64,000 nucleotides of DNA, from assembly GCA_019422105.1 (NCBI GenBank), contig JAHZDZ010000013.1, positions 23,359 through 87,358 of the forward strand, given 5' to 3'. The notes under the pieces were generated by a model. The model saw only the letters and a list, made by a program, of their open reading frames with translations. It was not told where the DNA came from and did not search any database. The DNA is from Bacillota bacterium. Lineage in GTDB: Bacteria; Bacillota; Clostridia; Lachnospirales; Anaerotignaceae. This document shows positions 46,159-55,571 of the stretch, piece after piece. Numbering within the stretch: the first letter of the stretch is position 1; every line of letters starts with the position of its first letter. Made by a program: the position numbers and the translations under genes.

Positions 46159-46404
46159 TATTGATAATAAAGTTTTTAGATATAAAAGCTATTTGAAAGG
46201 CTTTCAGAAGTTTGGGGATAGAGTTATTGAGATTACGGAAACAACCAAAAGTTCTCAAAATTATGACTTTTTACAGTCTGCGGATAAAAGAGAAACCATT
46301 GAAATTAAGATTTCTGTAAGAATTCTGCTCTTGTGACAGTATAAAGAAAATATTAGAATGAAGACAGGAGATAAATATTCTATACAATGGGGAGGGCTTA
46401 GGAA

Positions 46405-48108
46405 ATGCAAAAAAAATTATTGTCCTTTATGACTGCTGCAGTGCTTTTTATGAGTTTATTTTTTTCAAATACTGTTTATGCTTCAGAATTTAAGGATGTA
46501 CCTCAAGATCATTGGGCTTATGGAGATATCAAAACGGCAGATGAGCTTGGCATTATGAGCGGTACAGGCAACGGTAATTTTGGCATCGGCAACAATGTAA
46601 AAAGAAGCGAGTTTGTATCCATGATTGTGCGCATGTTTCAATGGGATAAGGAAAATACTGACGTTCCTTCCTTTCAGGATAATACGGATACTTCCAAATG
46701 GTACTACGAGGATATTGAGACAGCGGTAAAACATGGAGCAGTCAAAACAGATTCCAAAAACTTCAGGCCCGAGGATCCCATTACAAGGGAGGAGATAGCT
46801 GTAATGCTTGTGCGTGCTCTTGGCTATGATACCCTGGCGCAGAGTGTAAGCACAGTATATAACCCTTTTGTGGATGTGACGGGAAACAAGGGCTATATCA
46901 CCATTGCCTATGATTTCGGCATAATCAGCGGAAAAAGCAGTACAGTCTTTGATCCTAAAGGCACGGCTCTGCGCGAAGAGGCGGCCTCTATGATGATCCG
47001 CGCTTACAATAAGTATCATCAGAAGCTTCAAACTATCCATGGCTTCTATGCTTTCTCATCCTATGCCCAAAAGGAAATTGCGGCACAGATGGATGAGGTA
47101 TCTGTAGGTTGGAGCGCCTTAAGCCTTGATGTGAACGGTGATATTTTATTAAATACCAAGGGAGCAGATAATAACGAGTGGAAAATACCGGACGGTTATG
47201 AGGAGGCTGTAAAGTATTTGAAGGACAATCAGACCTCTGTCAATTTAAACATTTTTTTATCTGCTGCAAAAAACGTTACTCTGGCAGATGGGACAACAGA
47301 AAATCCGGCAAATGAAATATTGCTGAATCCGCAAAACAGAAAGGTAGCGGTAAGCCTTATTATCAATGAGCTTACCAGGGAATATCCTGAATTGGGCTAT
47401 AACCCCTATGACGGCGTTACTATAGATTTTGAAAATTTGAGGGGAAGCCAGATGCGATCCTCCTTCTCCCAGTTTTTAATTGAGCTTTCCTCTCAATTGA
47501 CATCAATCGACAAAAAGCTGTATGTAGCAGTACAGCCGCCCTTAAAAAACAGTGCATCCTATTACGACGGTTATGATTTTTATACCATAGGCGAGGTTAG
47601 TGACAGAATAATACTCATGGCTCATGACTATCAGGCCAATTCTATTTCCCAGGAGGTTATGGACAGCGGCTTTACCTCAACGCCTGTCACACCCTTCGAT
47701 GAAGTATTTTTTGCTCTTCATGAGTTAGCAAGTGGTACCAATGCGGTAAAGGATAAGGAGAAAATAATGTTGGCTTTCAGCATGAATTCTGTCGGATGGG
47801 CAAAAAAAGATGGCTTTGTAACAAACGCGGTGGCGTTAAAACCAAGCTATGAGGAAATAAACAGCAGATTAGGCCAGGGAGCTGTCTATACCTATTCTGA
47901 TAAATACAGAAATCCCTATATCACCTATGCGGATGAAAGCGGCCAGGAGGTAACTGTGTGGTATGAGGACGCTCAGAGTATAGAAGATAAAATTGAACTT
48001 GCTAAAATGTTTGGTATCAACGAAGTCTCAGTCTGGAGAATCGGTACGATACCCAACTATAATGCAAACCACTTAAATATATGGGATACGATTCAAAATA
48101 ATAAATAA
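46405..48108 (+). CDS. Secreted cell-wall protein with three SLH domains and a GH18-type glycosidase domain
   Basis: The 567-residue protein has a signal peptide (1-26, ending VYA). SLH repeats lie near 28-75, 88-135 and 152-200 and anchor it to pyruvylated wall polymer. From about 210 there is a GH18-like barrel of the YaaH/SleL group, with YDGVTIDFENLRG giving Asp336, Asp341 and proton donor Glu343; the second Asp of DxxDxDxE is Thr339. Later YDFYTIGEVSDRIILMAHDYQ and EVSVWRIGTIPNY fit the barrel. It probably hydrolyses peptidoglycan or cortex. GGGGAGGG precedes the ATG. Confidence 0.9.
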   Translation: MQKKLLSFMTAAVLFMSLFFSNTVYASEFKDVPQDHWAYGDIKTADELGIMSGTGNGNFGIGNNVKRSEFVSMIVRMFQWDKENTDVPSFQDNTDTSKWYYEDIETAVKHGAVKTDSKNFRPEDPITREEIAVMLVRALGYDTLAQSVSTVYNPFVDVTGNKGYITIAYDFGIISGKSSTVFDPKGTALREEAASMMIRAYNKYHQKLQTIHGFYAFSSYAQKEIAAQMDEVSVGWSALSLDVNGDILLNTKGADNNEWKIPDGYEEAVKYLKDNQTSVNLNIFLSAAKNVTLADGTTENPANEILLNPQNRKVAVSLIINELTREYPELGYNPYDGVTIDFENLRGSQMRSSFSQFLIELSSQLTSIDKKLYVAVQPPLKNSASYYDGYDFYTIGEVSDRIILMAHDYQANSISQEVMDSGFTSTPVTPFDEVFFALHELASGTNAVKDKEKIMLAFSMNSVGWAKKDGFVTNAVALKPSYEEINSRLGQGAVYTYSDKYRNPYITYADESGQEVTVWYEDAQSIEDKIELAKMFGINEVSVWRIGTIPNYNANHLNIWDTIQNNK

Positions 48109-48150
48109 ATCCAGTAAAGAATCAGAAAACAGAATAAAGCGGCAAATTTT

Positions 48151-48176
48151 AAAAGTGCGCCCGGCGCACTTTTATT
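48151..48176 (+). terminator. Terminator of the SLH/GH18 gene
   Basis: Arms AAAAGTGCGC and GCGCACTTTT with a 3-nt loop, then ATTTTA. Confidence 0.8.
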
Positions 48177-48243
48177 TTACTTCTCCATTTGTTATAATCG
48201 CAGTAAAGTCCTTTAATTTTATTAAGTAGGCAGGAGGGATAGT

Positions 48244-49086
48244 ATGCGCGTTATATGTACGGCTGACATTATACAGGCAGTTAAAAAGATGTGTATAGAT
48301 GCGAATTATGATTTAAATGAAGATGTCTATAGGGCAATTCACGGTGCAAGAGAAAGGGAGGCTTCCCCCATTGCAAAAAGTATTCTGGGAAAGCTGGAGG
48401 AAAATGCGGATATTGCCTCCGCAAAAAGAGTGCCAATCTGTCAGGATACGGGAATGGCTGTTATTTTTGTAGAAATCGGCCAGGAGGTACATATTGTTGG
48501 CGGTCTTTTGGAGGATGCCATTAATGAAGGTGTAAGGCAGGGCTATGAGGAAGGATTTTTGAGAAAGTCTGTTGTAAAGGACCCATTTTTGAGAGAAAAC
48601 ACAAAGGATAATACGCCCGCTGTGATTCACTATACTGTTGCGGCAGGGGATAAAATGAAAATAGATGTGGCGCCAAAGGGCTTTGGAAGTGAAAATATGA
48701 GTAAAATTTTTATGATGAAGCCCTCCGATGGCATAGAGGGAGCGATGGATGCGATTATTGGGGCAGTAGATGAGGCGGGGCCTAACCCTTGTCCGCCAAT
48801 GGTGGTAGGCGTTGGCTGCGGCGGAACCTTTGAAAAGGCGGCTATTCTGGCAAAAAAGGCGCTTTTAAGGCCAATCGGCAGCCACTCGGAAAAGGAGCAT
48901 TTGAGAAAAATGGAGGAAGAGCTTTTAAAAAGAATGAATCAACTTGGCATAGGACCGCAGGGACTGGGAGGAACCACCACAGTTCTCGGCGTCAATGTGG
49001 AGAGCTTTCCCACTCATATAGCCGGAATGCCGGTAGCAGTCAATATCAGCTGCCATGTCACAAGACACGCACACTGTGAACTGTAA
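48244..49086 (+). CDS. fumA: Fumarate hydratase class I, alpha subunit (TtdA-like)
   Basis: The 280-residue 4Fe-4S hydro-lyase subunit interconverts fumarate and malate. Cluster cysteines are seen in VPICQDTGMAVIF, GPNPCPPMVVGVG and VGCGGTFEKA. With the next gene it forms the two-subunit anaerobic class I enzyme. A tartrate dehydratase role is possible but less likely. Confidence 0.92.
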   Translation: MRVICTADIIQAVKKMCIDANYDLNEDVYRAIHGAREREASPIAKSILGKLEENADIASAKRVPICQDTGMAVIFVEIGQEVHIVGGLLEDAINEGVRQGYEEGFLRKSVVKDPFLRENTKDNTPAVIHYTVAAGDKMKIDVAPKGFGSENMSKIFMMKPSDGIEGAMDAIIGAVDEAGPNPCPPMVVGVGCGGTFEKAAILAKKALLRPIGSHSEKEHLRKMEEELLKRMNQLGIGPQGLGGTTTVLGVNVESFPTHIAGMPVAVNISCHVTRHAHCEL

Positions 49087-49099
49087 AGGAGGGCTTTTC

Positions 49100-49648
49100 A
49101 TGAGTATAAAAATAACTACGCCTCTCACAAGGGAGGCTGCTTCCTCCCTGAAAGCGGGAGATGAGGTGCTCATAAGCGGGACAATCTATACCGCAAGAGA
49201 TGCAGCGCATAAAAGGATGCTGGAGGAGTACGGCGAGAAAGGCAAGCTTCCCTTTGATATTGAGGGTCAGATAATCTATTATGCCGGTCCTTCACCTGCA
49301 AAGCCGGGTCAGCCTATCGGATCCTGCGGCCCTACTACCAGCTACCGAATGGACGCCTACGCGCCGCGTCTTTTGGATTTAGGCGAGACAGGTATGATAG
49401 GGAAGGGAAAAAGAAGCGCTGAGGTGATTGCGTCTATGAAAAAAAATAAAGCAGTTTATTTTGGCGCAATCGGCGGTGCCGGAGCACTTTTATCAAACCG
49501 GATAAAGGCTGCTGAAATTATAGCCTATGAGGATTTGGGTGCGGAAGCCATACGAAAATTGACTGTGGAGGATTTTCCTGTGGTTGTCATTATAGACTGT
49601 AACGGAAGAAACCTTTATGAAACAGAACGGTTAAAATATCAAAGGTAG
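49100..49648 (+). CDS. fumB: Fumarate hydratase class I, beta subunit (TtdB-like)
   Basis: The 182-residue subunit has LKAGDEVLISGTIYTARDAAHKR, YYAGPSPAKPGQPIGSCGPTTS and YFGAIGGAGALL. The ATG at 49100 follows AAAGGAGG; a frame extension into the alpha gene is ignored. It is 13 nt after the alpha subunit and co-translated. Confidence 0.92.
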   Translation: MSIKITTPLTREAASSLKAGDEVLISGTIYTARDAAHKRMLEEYGEKGKLPFDIEGQIIYYAGPSPAKPGQPIGSCGPTTSYRMDAYAPRLLDLGETGMIGKGKRSAEVIASMKKNKAVYFGAIGGAGALLSNRIKAAEIIAYEDLGAEAIRKLTVEDFPVVVIIDCNGRNLYETERLKYQR

Positions 49649-49658
49649 GAGAAGCAGA

Positions 49659-50900
49659 ATGAAAAATAGAAGAAGAAAGCTTTTTTATCTGATACCAATT
49701 ATTTTTCTCTTGACCTTTGTGACAGGCTGCAAGCAAACGATACAGGTGGAGCCGCAGCAAAAAATAGAGGATAATGAAGAAAAGATAACGGAGGAGGAAA
49801 AAATACACGTTACTCCCATTGTAAGACAGGTAAAGCTGTCAGTTGTGGGAGATTTAATGGTGCATAGCTGGCAGTATAATGAAGCGTACAGCAAGGAAAC
49901 AGGCTCCTATGATTTTATGCATAATTTTGCGGACATCAAGAAATATTTTAATGATTCAGACTATGTTATCGGAAATCTGGAAACTGTATTTGCGGGGGAG
50001 GAAAAAGGCGCCAGCGACTATCCCTGCTTCAATACCCCTGACAGTTTTGGAGACGCTTTGAAGGATGCCGGCTTTGATCTTTTGACTACAGCAAATAATC
50101 ACTGTATGGATCAGCATCAGCAGGGACTTTTCAGAACAATTGACATATTAAATAATCTGGGAATAGCGCATGTGGGCACCTACCAGTCTCAGGAGGAAAG
50201 GGATACCATATTGATAAAGGAAATTAACGGCATCAAGTTTGCTTTCTTATCCTATACCTATGGCACAAACGGCATACCTGTTCCTGAGGATTATATGGTA
50301 AACCGTATGGATGAAGCCTTAATACGCAGCGATATACAAAAGGCAAAGGAGTATCATCCTGATATGATTGTTATATTGCCGCATATGGGAAATGAATATG
50401 AGACATATGTAAGGGATGTTTTCAAGGAATGGACGGATATGATGTTCGATGCGGGCGCCGACATTATTCTGGCCAGTCACCCTCATGTCCTTCAGCCTAT
50501 GGAATATAAGACCATCATCAATGAGGATGGAAGCACAAGGACAGGCTTTGTCATATATTCTCTTGGTAACTTTATATCTTCTCAGACAACGCCTCCCAGA
50601 AATGCCGGCGTCATATTAAATATTGAGATAGAAAAAACAGAGGAGGAAAAAGCGGTAGTGAAAAGGGTTTCCTTTATTCCAACCTGGACACAGTTCAGAT
50701 TGCCGAACGGTCAGGACAGATTTTCTGTCAAAAGTGTCTATGATATGCTGACACTGCCTCAGGAAGAACAAACTGCCCTTTTGCGCCAGAAGGATATTGC
50801 AAGGCTTAGGGATATCCACTATGAAACTACCTCCATGCTTCTGGGAAAGGACATCCCTATAGAAGAAATACAAAATGAATATGAATTTCCAATGGATTGA
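49659..50900 (+). CDS. CapA-family lipoprotein (poly-gamma-glutamate/capsule type metallophosphatase fold)
   Basis: The protein has 413 residues with lipobox TFVTGC (Cys about residue 24). CapA motifs: VVGDLMVHS, NLETVF, LLTTANNHCMDQHQQG, ILPHMGNEYE and LASHPHVLQPM, which carry the likely metal ligands. Members act on the outer face in capsule or polymer metabolism; the activity is poorly defined. It follows the fumarase genes by 10 nt and may be co-transcribed by position only. Confidence 0.88.
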   Translation: MKNRRRKLFYLIPIIFLLTFVTGCKQTIQVEPQQKIEDNEEKITEEEKIHVTPIVRQVKLSVVGDLMVHSWQYNEAYSKETGSYDFMHNFADIKKYFNDSDYVIGNLETVFAGEEKGASDYPCFNTPDSFGDALKDAGFDLLTTANNHCMDQHQQGLFRTIDILNNLGIAHVGTYQSQEERDTILIKEINGIKFAFLSYTYGTNGIPVPEDYMVNRMDEALIRSDIQKAKEYHPDMIVILPHMGNEYETYVRDVFKEWTDMMFDAGADIILASHPHVLQPMEYKTIINEDGSTRTGFVIYSLGNFISSQTTPPRNAGVILNIEIEKTEEEKAVVKRVSFIPTWTQFRLPNGQDRFSVKSVYDMLTLPQEEQTALLRQKDIARLRDIHYETTSMLLGKDIPIEEIQNEYEFPMD

Positions 50901-51231
50901 ATTGATAATTTAATTTTATTTTATTGCATGGACAAAAATCCCGCAGAGTGGTTTTGCAGCTTGTCAAAAAAGTAAAATTTCTGGATGCTGACCGCACCTG
51001 CAAGCCTTTTTAAAGGCTTGACCTCAATATTATTGAAATCAGGCTTTGCTTGATTTGCAAAGGAATAATGTAGTTTTCCTTTATGGGTGAAGGGACAATG
51101 TCTCTATAATCTGAGGCTTATTGACAGTCAGAAACCCTACAGAGTGAGTTTGTGTATGGAATAGATGTGGTATTCCGTTATTCTTTTGAAGCTTTATAAA
51201 CTTATAAAAAATATTTTAAGGGGGGACCAGA
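50901..51231. other. Intergenic region upstream of the nitrilase gene
   Basis: It contains a degenerate hairpin with loop CGCAGAG (50933-50955), reminiscent of hairpin 1 of the repeat family, and a 9-bp perfect hairpin CAAGCCTTT/AAAGGCTTG (51001-51020), probably the terminator of the CapA gene. No gene seen. Confidence 0.4.
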
Positions 51232-52149
51232 ATGAAGGATTTAAAAAATGTCTGCCGTATTGCAGTTATTCAGGCTGCGCCGGTACTGTTTGATAAACAG
51301 GCCTGTACCAAAAAAGCAGTTCAGCTGATTGAGGAATGCGCCGCTAAGGGCGCTGAGCTTATTGTTTTTCCAGAATTGTTTATTCCCGGTTATCCATACG
51401 GCATGACCTATGGTTTTACTGTGGGCAGCCGATCATCAGATGGGCGTAAGGATTGGAAGCAGTACTATGACAATTCCATTATTATTCCGGGACAAGAAAC
51501 AGATATGCTTGCGGAGGCTGCAAAAAAAGCAGGTGCTTATATCAGTATTGGTATTTCAGAGAGAGAAGAGTGTACCGCTACCCTTTATAATTCCAATTTG
51601 ATGATTACGCCTGAGGGAGAAATGATAAATCACCGCAAGCTAAAACCTACCGGCAGTGAGCGCGTTGTATGGGGCGACGCCAACAAGGATTACTTTCCTG
51701 TGGTTGACACGCCATGGGGAGCTATGGGAAGCTTGATTTGCTGGGAGAGCTATATGCCTTTGGCTCGTGTGGCACTCTATCAAAAGGGAGTTACACTGTA
51801 TATATCGCCAAATACAAATGACAATGAGGAGTGGCAAAATACAATTCGCCATATTGCAATTGAGGGCCATTGTTATTTTATCAATTGTGATATGTATTTT
51901 ACCAAGGATATGTATCCCTCTGATCTGCATTGCCCTGAGGAGATTGCAAAGCTTTCAAATATCGTCTGCCGGGGCGGAAGCTGTATTATAGACCCCTTTG
52001 GACATGAAGTTACCCCTGCCGTTTGGGACAGGGAGGAAATTTTATACGCTGATTTGGATATGCAGCTGGTGCCTGCAAGCCGAATGGAGCATGACGTCTG
52101 CGGTCACTATGCAAGGCCTGACATACTTGAATTGATTGTTCATGAATAG
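51232..52149 (+). CDS. Nitrilase (carbon-nitrogen hydrolase, branch 1)
   Basis: The 305-residue protein carries the catalytic triad: Glu in LIVFPELFIPGYPYG, Lys in NHRKLKPT, and Cys in GSLICWESYMPLAR. The CWExYMP context is that of true nitrilases and cyanide-degrading enzymes rather than amidases. It converts a nitrile to acid plus ammonia; substrate unknown. A GGGGGGA site precedes the ATG. Monocistronic between a hairpin and a strong terminator. Confidence 0.9.
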   Translation: MKDLKNVCRIAVIQAAPVLFDKQACTKKAVQLIEECAAKGAELIVFPELFIPGYPYGMTYGFTVGSRSSDGRKDWKQYYDNSIIIPGQETDMLAEAAKKAGAYISIGISEREECTATLYNSNLMITPEGEMINHRKLKPTGSERVVWGDANKDYFPVVDTPWGAMGSLICWESYMPLARVALYQKGVTLYISPNTNDNEEWQNTIRHIAIEGHCYFINCDMYFTKDMYPSDLHCPEEIAKLSNIVCRGGSCIIDPFGHEVTPAVWDREEILYADLDMQLVPASRMEHDVCGHYARPDILELIVHE

Positions 52150-52212
52150 CAGATGTAACAGATTCTTTTCTTTATGATCTGAATTTTTTGATTCTGATTT
52201 GGATGAAAACAT

Positions 52213-52256
52213 AAAAAACCGGCTGCAGTGTTGTTTTACATTGCAGCCGGTTTTTT
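52213..52256. terminator. Strong bidirectional terminator after the nitrilase gene
   Basis: Perfect 15-bp arms (52213-52227 and 52242-52256) with A-run and T-run at the ends; it can close both the nitrilase gene and the convergent 52351 gene. Confidence 0.9.
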
Positions 52257-52350
52257 ATTACTGATACAGTTTTTTTACTAAATACAACTATAGACCGAAG
52301 TGGTACTTATCGCTTTCGTCAAATAAAGTTATTTTTTGTCTGACAGTTCC

Positions 52351-53523
52351 TTATTTTACTGCTACATCTAAGTTTACACTGACAACACCTGATACATAAG
52401 GTGAAATCACATATGGATTAAAGTATACACAAAGTCCGTCGTCTGTCAGATAATAGCCTGCATCCTTCAAAGCGCCGGAAAGTGTTGTTTTTGCATCCTC
52501 AAGGAATTTTTCTGGCTCTGCTTTAATCTGTGCCATGAACGCCTCTTCAGCAAGCTTGTTTATCTGGTTTGGAGATATCACTGTAATATCAGAAAGATCC
52601 ATAACGCTGCCGCTTGTAAAGTCATAAACCTCTGATGTCACGACTGTATTGGGATGAGCGCCAGCGGTATCCTGGAATGTAATATAGACAACAGATAATT
52701 TTCCGGATTTGTCATAAGGAATTCTGTAATCTACACTAAATTCGTAAGGTAAAAATTCAGCGCCTTTTTCAGCATATAATGCCTTTGCGCCTTCTCCTGC
52801 CTCGGCAATAAAGTCTTTTACCGCTTTTTCAGCATTTGCCTGAAAGCTTTCGTTCATTTTTGTGATATAAATACTGTTGCCCGGGTTTTCAATTTCCGGA
52901 TAATTTGCCTTTGCATTAATCACAACGGTTTCATCGTCTGCTTTTACAGTTTCCTCAATTGTTTTTGATGTTATTTTATGTAAACCGTTTGCTGTGTTAG
53001 CAGGTATGTTCATTCCATTATCAGTTTGTGTGCCAGCAGGCGTTTCGGAAGGCTGTGTTCCCTCCTCCGGGGTTGTACCTTCTTCCGTTTCAGAAGGAGC
53101 AGTTGTCTTTTCGGTAATGACTACTGTTTTGCTTTCCTCATCCCAGGCCACATCTGAGCCAAAGGATTCTGCAATTGCCCGTACAGGTACCATCGTACTG
53201 CCATCAATCAGTTCGGGAGCAACATCAAGCTCTTTTGCTTCCCCATTTCTGGTCATTTCCTTGCTGCCAATTCTCATAACAACCGTGTCCTCACCTTTTA
53301 CGGAGGTGATTGTCTGGTTTTCCTGCTCCCATGTCACAGTTGCATCCATGGCTTCAAAAATACCTCTCAATGGTACCAATGTTCTGTCGTCTTTGATGAG
53401 TGGCTGCTGTGCTTCAAAGGAAACAGCTTCCCCGTTTACAGTAACCTGAATGCCTTCCGCTGCAAATGCTGTGACAGAAGTAGCCATAACTGCAGCAGTT
53501 GCCAATGCCATAAACTTTTTCAT
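52351..53523 (-). CDS. Secreted protein with copper-amine-oxidase N-like domain and DUF4163/DUF3298 C-terminus
   Basis: The protein has 390 residues with a signal peptide (1-22, AFA). Two copper-amine-oxidase N-terminal-like units lie near 25-140 (TLVPLRGIFEAMDATVTWE and TMVPVRAIAESFGSDVAWD). They are followed by a Thr/Pro/Glu-rich linker (about 142-175) and a DUF4163-DUF3298 region (about 185-385), as in RsiV-like extracytoplasmic proteins. Probably attached to or acting at the wall; molecular function unknown. Confidence 0.85.
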   Translation of the reverse strand: MKKFMALATAAVMATSVTAFAAEGIQVTVNGEAVSFEAQQPLIKDDRTLVPLRGIFEAMDATVTWEQENQTITSVKGEDTVVMRIGSKEMTRNGEAKELDVAPELIDGSTMVPVRAIAESFGSDVAWDEESKTVVITEKTTAPSETEEGTTPEEGTQPSETPAGTQTDNGMNIPANTANGLHKITSKTIEETVKADDETVVINAKANYPEIENPGNSIYITKMNESFQANAEKAVKDFIAEAGEGAKALYAEKGAEFLPYEFSVDYRIPYDKSGKLSVVYITFQDTAGAHPNTVVTSEVYDFTSGSVMDLSDITVISPNQINKLAEEAFMAQIKAEPEKFLEDAKTTLSGALKDAGYYLTDDGLCVYFNPYVISPYVSGVVSVNLDVAVK

Positions 53524-53823
53524 AATATCTCATTACCCCCTAATGATTAGTTTTCCATTGTTTCATCAATGGATTTTTATTGATTCTATTTTTATCATAC
53601 GCAAATAAAAACAGTTTGTCTGATTTTATTTGATAAAGGGTTAAAAAAACAGGCATTTTAAATTCCAAGTGTATTTTTACAGAAAAAAATGCCGTATTAG
53701 AATTGGGCTACTACAGATATTTGTCAATGGCAGACAAAAAAACAGTGTGTTTCCAAATAACAAATTGGAAGCACACTGCTTTATGTAAGAAACAAAAATC
53801 AAAAAATAATTGAAAGATGAAAA
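53524..53823. other. Intergenic region between the two secreted-protein genes
   Basis: It holds the terminator of the CAP-domain gene (53743-53778) and AT-rich leader of the 52351 gene. Nothing else was seen. Confidence 0.45.
53743..53778 (-). terminator. Intrinsic terminator of the CAP-domain gene
   Basis: 14-bp arms CAGTGTGTTTCCAA/TTGGAAGCACACTG with one G-U; minus strand continues TTTTTTTGTC. Confidence 0.88.
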
Positions 53824-54594
53824 TTATCTGATAAACATCTGCGCCCAGTAAGAAACGCCGTTGCTTCCCTGGTAGTATCCTACGCCAATTTCAGTGAAAT
53901 CACTGTTCAGGATATTAGCTCTATGACCCTCAGAATTCATCCAGGCATTCATAACCTGCTGAGGTGTGGTCTGTCCATAGGCAATATTTTCTCCCGCCTT
54001 CATATAGCTTACACCTGCTTCCTTTAAGGCCGTGAAGCAGCTTGTACCGTTTGGTCTGGTATGGGAAAATGACTGCTGCTGCTCCTGTGCTCTCACCTGT
54101 GCTGCTTTTGCAACACTGGTATTCAGTTTCAGTGCATTCAAACCTGCCTTTGCTCTTTCTTCATTAACCAGCTTGATTACCTGAGAGGCAAAAGCAGACT
54201 GGCTGGAATCCTGGCCGTTGTCTTCGTCCTCAGCAGGTGGAATATTTGTATCCTGGTCCTGATCGGGGGTACTTGGAACATTCATATCGGGAAGCTCAAA
54301 ATCAGGGAGATTGCCGTCAGGGTAGACAGGAAGCTCAAAATCAGGCAAGGTTACATTTCCGCCGTTTATGATGCAGTCCTTGATATTAATCCCCAGCTTG
54401 TCACATAATTCCTGTAAGCTGGAAGGCATATTTGCGTTGTTGCCCATTATGATAGACTGTATATTTAATTTTCCGTTTGTGCCGGAGGAATTGTTGCAAT
54501 TTCCCTTCAAAGCAGATAACGGAGAGGCAAAAGCCGATGTGGAAAGGCTCAGAGCCAATGCGGTAGTAATAACAGCTGTGCTAAGTTTTTTCAT
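53824..54594 (-). CDS. Secreted CAP-domain (YkwD-type) protein
   Basis: The protein has 256 residues with a signal peptide (1-23, AFA), a low-complexity region with a repeated LPDFELP motif (about 82-105) and an acidic linker. The C-terminal CAP/SCP domain (about 132-256) has LVNEERAKAGL, FSHTRPNGTSCF, GENIAYGQTT and MNSEGHRANILNSDFTEIGVG. Role of bacterial CAP proteins is unsettled; spore-coat and wall roles are known. Confidence 0.9.
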   Translation of the reverse strand: MKKLSTAVITTALALSLSTSAFASPLSALKGNCNNSSGTNGKLNIQSIIMGNNANMPSSLQELCDKLGINIKDCIINGGNVTLPDFELPVYPDGNLPDFELPDMNVPSTPDQDQDTNIPPAEDEDNGQDSSQSAFASQVIKLVNEERAKAGLNALKLNTSVAKAAQVRAQEQQQSFSHTRPNGTSCFTALKEAGVSYMKAGENIAYGQTTPQQVMNAWMNSEGHRANILNSDFTEIGVGYYQGSNGVSYWAQMFIR

Positions 54595-54948
54595 ATTATT
54601 TCCCTCGCTTTCTTTATTTTTACTACGATAAAAATGGTATCATAAATAAATTCTAGTAGCAATGTAAGTTAGTGGAGGGAATAGTACATTATGGAAACCA
54701 AATTCATACAATTTTTATGGAAAGCATTTTCATAATAGGGGTATTTGTTTAAATTACAATAAAAAGTCCCATTTCTGGAAAACACAAAAATTCAAACAAA
54801 AAACCATACATTACCATTTGAATCAGCCCATTTTTCCCTAATCTAATTTATTATATCATATTGTGGGTTTGTATCGCATTAGAAAAATATGCTGGTATAT
54901 GGAATAAAATTGGGATAGAAGGGTATATTAGCTTTGCTGTGTGATTAA
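54595..54948. other. Intergenic region upstream of the CAP gene and tRNA
   Basis: AT-rich; no gene or clear structure apart from the leader of the CAP gene and the upstream flank of the tRNA. Confidence 0.4.
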
Positions 54949-55036
54949 GGAGAAATACTCAAGTGGCTGAAGAGGCGCCCCTGCTAAGGGTGTAGGCCGT
55001 TTGCGCGGCGCGGGAGTTCAAATCTCCCTTTCTCCG
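54949..55036 (+). tRNA. tRNA-Ser(GCU)
   Basis: 88 nt. Acceptor stem GGAGAAA/TTTCTCC, discriminator G at 55036, long variable arm typical of class II, T-loop TTCAAAT with GGGAG/CTCCC stem. The anticodon loop CTGCTAA has GCT at 54983-54985, reading AGC/AGU Ser codons. CCA is not encoded. Confidence 0.95.
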
Positions 55037-55037
55037 T

Positions 55038-55096
55038 AAAAAACAGGGATGCAGAACGGGAAAAGTAATTTTTTTCTGTATACATCCCTGTTTTTT
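55038..55096 (+). terminator. Terminator of tRNA-Ser
   Basis: Perfect 14-bp arms AAAAAACAGGGATG (55038-55051) and CATCCCTGTTTTTT (55083-55096) close a larger stem-loop. Confidence 0.85.
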
Positions 55097-55239
55097 AGTA
55101 CAGTTTTGTTGATATAAGAAATATCTAATATAAATAAACAGCCTGACTGTATTCCAGTCTGAAAGATTTACGAGATTCTTCTGCGGAATTTAAACAATCT
55201 CTTGCAAGCAAGCTTGCAGTATTGCTTTTGTGCACCCTG

Positions 55240-55285
55240 CTTTCTCCGCTTTTATGGTATAATATCCGTGAAAAAGCGGAGAAAG
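55240..55285. repeat. 14-bp inverted repeat with a TATAAT in the loop
   Basis: Arms CTTTCTCCGCTTTT (55240-55253) and AAAAGCGGAGAAAG (55272-55285), loop of 18 nt containing GGTATAATA. No U-tail follows, so a simple terminator is unlikely. Confidence 0.55.
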
Positions 55286-55354
55286 GCCGTAAAGAAAGCG
55301 TTGTGACCGCTTGTGGACAAAGAAGCTTTCTTGAAAGGACTTGAATAGCGACGC

Positions 55355-55390
55355 GACCGAAAAAACCGAAGGTTTTGGAGGAACTCCGCG
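55355..55390 (-). repeat. GCGGAG-type dispersed repeat, copy A
   Basis: On the minus strand it reads GCGGAG, CCTC, AAAAC, CTTC, TTTTT and CGGTCG in order with small gaps, aligning with 63909-63945. An ATTATACCATAAAA segment precedes it, as it does the GCGGAG at 55276. Confidence 0.5.
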
Positions 55391-55571
55391 TAATTTTATG
55401 GTATAATACCCCAGGTAGATGTAGCAACAAGGCGGTCGCAATTACAACCAGTTCCGCCCTAAACGCAATATTATCATTAATAATACTACTGTTTTTGTGT
55501 ATAGATAAGGATATTATCCTTTGGTAGATATGAAATAATGTAAAGCTGTAATAATGGAAGGAATATCACTT

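Larger units (their letters stand above)
46013..46404. other. gyrA to SLH-gene intergenic region
   Basis: Beyond the repeat copies 2 and 3 (46013-46158), the 250 nt up to the SLH gene are AT-rich. A 69-codon frame in this interval (46127-46336) begins inside the terminator and has no ribosome site, so it is not called. Confidence 0.45.
55037..55571. other. Repeat-rich intergenic region after tRNA-Ser
   Basis: After the tRNA terminator it contains a 14-bp perfect inverted repeat enclosing TATAAT (55240-55285) and a second TTATGGTATAATA at about 55397-55409. It also has a GC-rich block (55355-55390) related to sequences at 60270 and 63910. Open frames on the minus strand are mosaic and judged spurious. 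Confidence 0.45.

Noticed and set aside
46127..46336. 69-codon plus-strand frame after gyrA
   Set aside because: It starts inside the gyrA terminator hairpin and has no ribosome binding site.
55125..55441. Overlapping minus-strand frames of 101 and 83 codons after tRNA-Ser
   Set aside because: They translate repeated intergenic DNA (a GYYTIK-like piece appears twice), have no good ribosome site and match no family.
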